Positions 5,922 through 6,241 of a stretch of DNA of 6,241 nt are shown one piece after another; position 1 is the first letter of the stretch; every line of letters starts with the position of its first letter. Origin of the DNA: Verrucomicrobiota bacterium (GTDB lineage Bacteria > Verrucomicrobiota > Kiritimatiellia > Kiritimatiellales > Pontiellaceae); assembly GCA_003532555.1 (NCBI GenBank), contig DOEU01000042.1, positions 1 through 6,241 on the forward strand. The letters are read 5' to 3'. The position numbers and the translations under genes were made by a program. The notes below the pieces were generated by a model. That model made no database searches and was not told the DNA's origin. It was given only the letters and a program-made list of their open reading frames with translations.

Positions 5922-6241
5922 GTGAGATGAATAGAGCAGAGCGAAGATGGTTTTTGAGCGGTGTTGCGGTGTGCGGTGCCGGCGTGGCATATGGGCAGCG
6001 GGTGGAAGTTCGTAAATCTGGTGCGGGTCGAATTGGCATTTCATTGGATCGGTTGACTAGTGATGGATCGGCAGAGGGTCAAGAGTTTATTCGAGTGCTG
6101 CGTGCTGATTTGTTGCGGTCGGGTTGGTTTGAGGAACAGACTGCGGCGCGGTTGGTTGTGTTAGGTCGTGTTCAACAAACGGAGGGGCTACGGGCGGAGA
6201 TTCAGGCGATTCAGGTGGCGGATAAGAGGCGGGTGTTGAGT
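5918..6241 (+). CDS. tolB: TolB, N-terminal part (runs off the window)
   Basis: The frame is open from ATG 5918 to the last base, giving the first 108 residues. TolB is a periplasmic beta-propeller protein that binds Pal and TolA. Residues 1-26 look like an export signal (ERRWFLSG, then a small-residue hydrophobic stretch and an AYG-Q cleavage site). The mature part matches the TolB N-terminal domain: IGISLDRL (40-47), then GQEFIRVLRADLLRSGWFEE (56-75), the characteristic part in which the helix ends in SGxF, followed by LVVLGRVQ (81-88). An in-frame ATG at 5927 is an alternative start. The first ATG overlaps the preceding stop (ATGA), which indicates translational coupling. The propeller repeats are beyond the edge. 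Confidence 0.85.
   Translation, partial: MSEMNRAERRWFLSGVAVCGAGVAYGQRVEVRKSGAGRIGISLDRLTSDGSAEGQEFIRVLRADLLRSGWFEEQTAARLVVLGRVQQTEGLRAEIQAIQVADKRRVLS

Overview
The window looks like a chromosomal segment of a Gram-negative (diderm) bacterium. A tolQ-tolR-tolA/tonB-tolB cell-envelope operon implies an outer membrane. A ThiH-type thiamine operon suggests an anaerobic or microaerobic lifestyle, because ThiH is an oxygen-sensitive radical SAM enzyme. I cannot fix the phylum from these sequences. The compact Tol operon with a short TonB-like TolA would fit a PVC-type bacterium (Verrucomicrobiota/Kiritimatiellota) among others, and this is only a guess.

Layout. (1) Bases 43-1364, plus strand: a 57-residue protein of unknown function, then a 365-residue polytopic membrane protein with two copies of a GVxPGCG motif, resembling the putative 10-TM heavy-metal exporter family (ArsP_2-like). 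This block is clearly more AT-rich than the rest and may be acquired. (2) Bases 1450-3561, minus strand: thiS-thiG-thiH, tightly overlapping, preceded by a TPP riboswitch (about 3608-3686). A hairpin between riboswitch and thiS can cover the thiS ribosome binding site and start codon. The operon converges on the exporter, and the 85-base gap between them holds one weak hairpin. (3) Bases 3858-3933, plus strand: a tRNA-Glu(UUC) with encoded CCA and its own plausible promoter, divergent from the thi operon. (4) Bases 3943-4105: a non-coding leader with two inverted repeats. (5) Bases 4106-6241, plus strand: tolQ/exbB, tolR/exbD, a TonB/TolA-like protein and the start of tolB, which runs off the window end. 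All junctions overlap or nearly touch.

How the genes work together. ThiS carries sulfur as a C-terminal thiocarboxylate, ThiH makes dehydroglycine from tyrosine, and ThiG combines these with deoxyxylulose phosphate to form the thiazole half of thiamine. The TPP riboswitch should shut the operon off when thiamine diphosphate is plentiful. TolQ and TolR form a proton-driven inner-membrane motor that energises the TonB/TolA-like rod, which reaches across the periplasm to TolB and presumably Pal beyond the window edge, helping outer-membrane constriction and integrity. The first block is functionally separate and looks like an accessory metal or metalloid efflux module.

Nothing here is clearly a new biological system. 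The points most worth a second look are the AT-rich small-protein/exporter pair, the thiS start-sequestering hairpin, the perfect inverted repeat before tolQ, and a twin-arginine-like signal on TolB.
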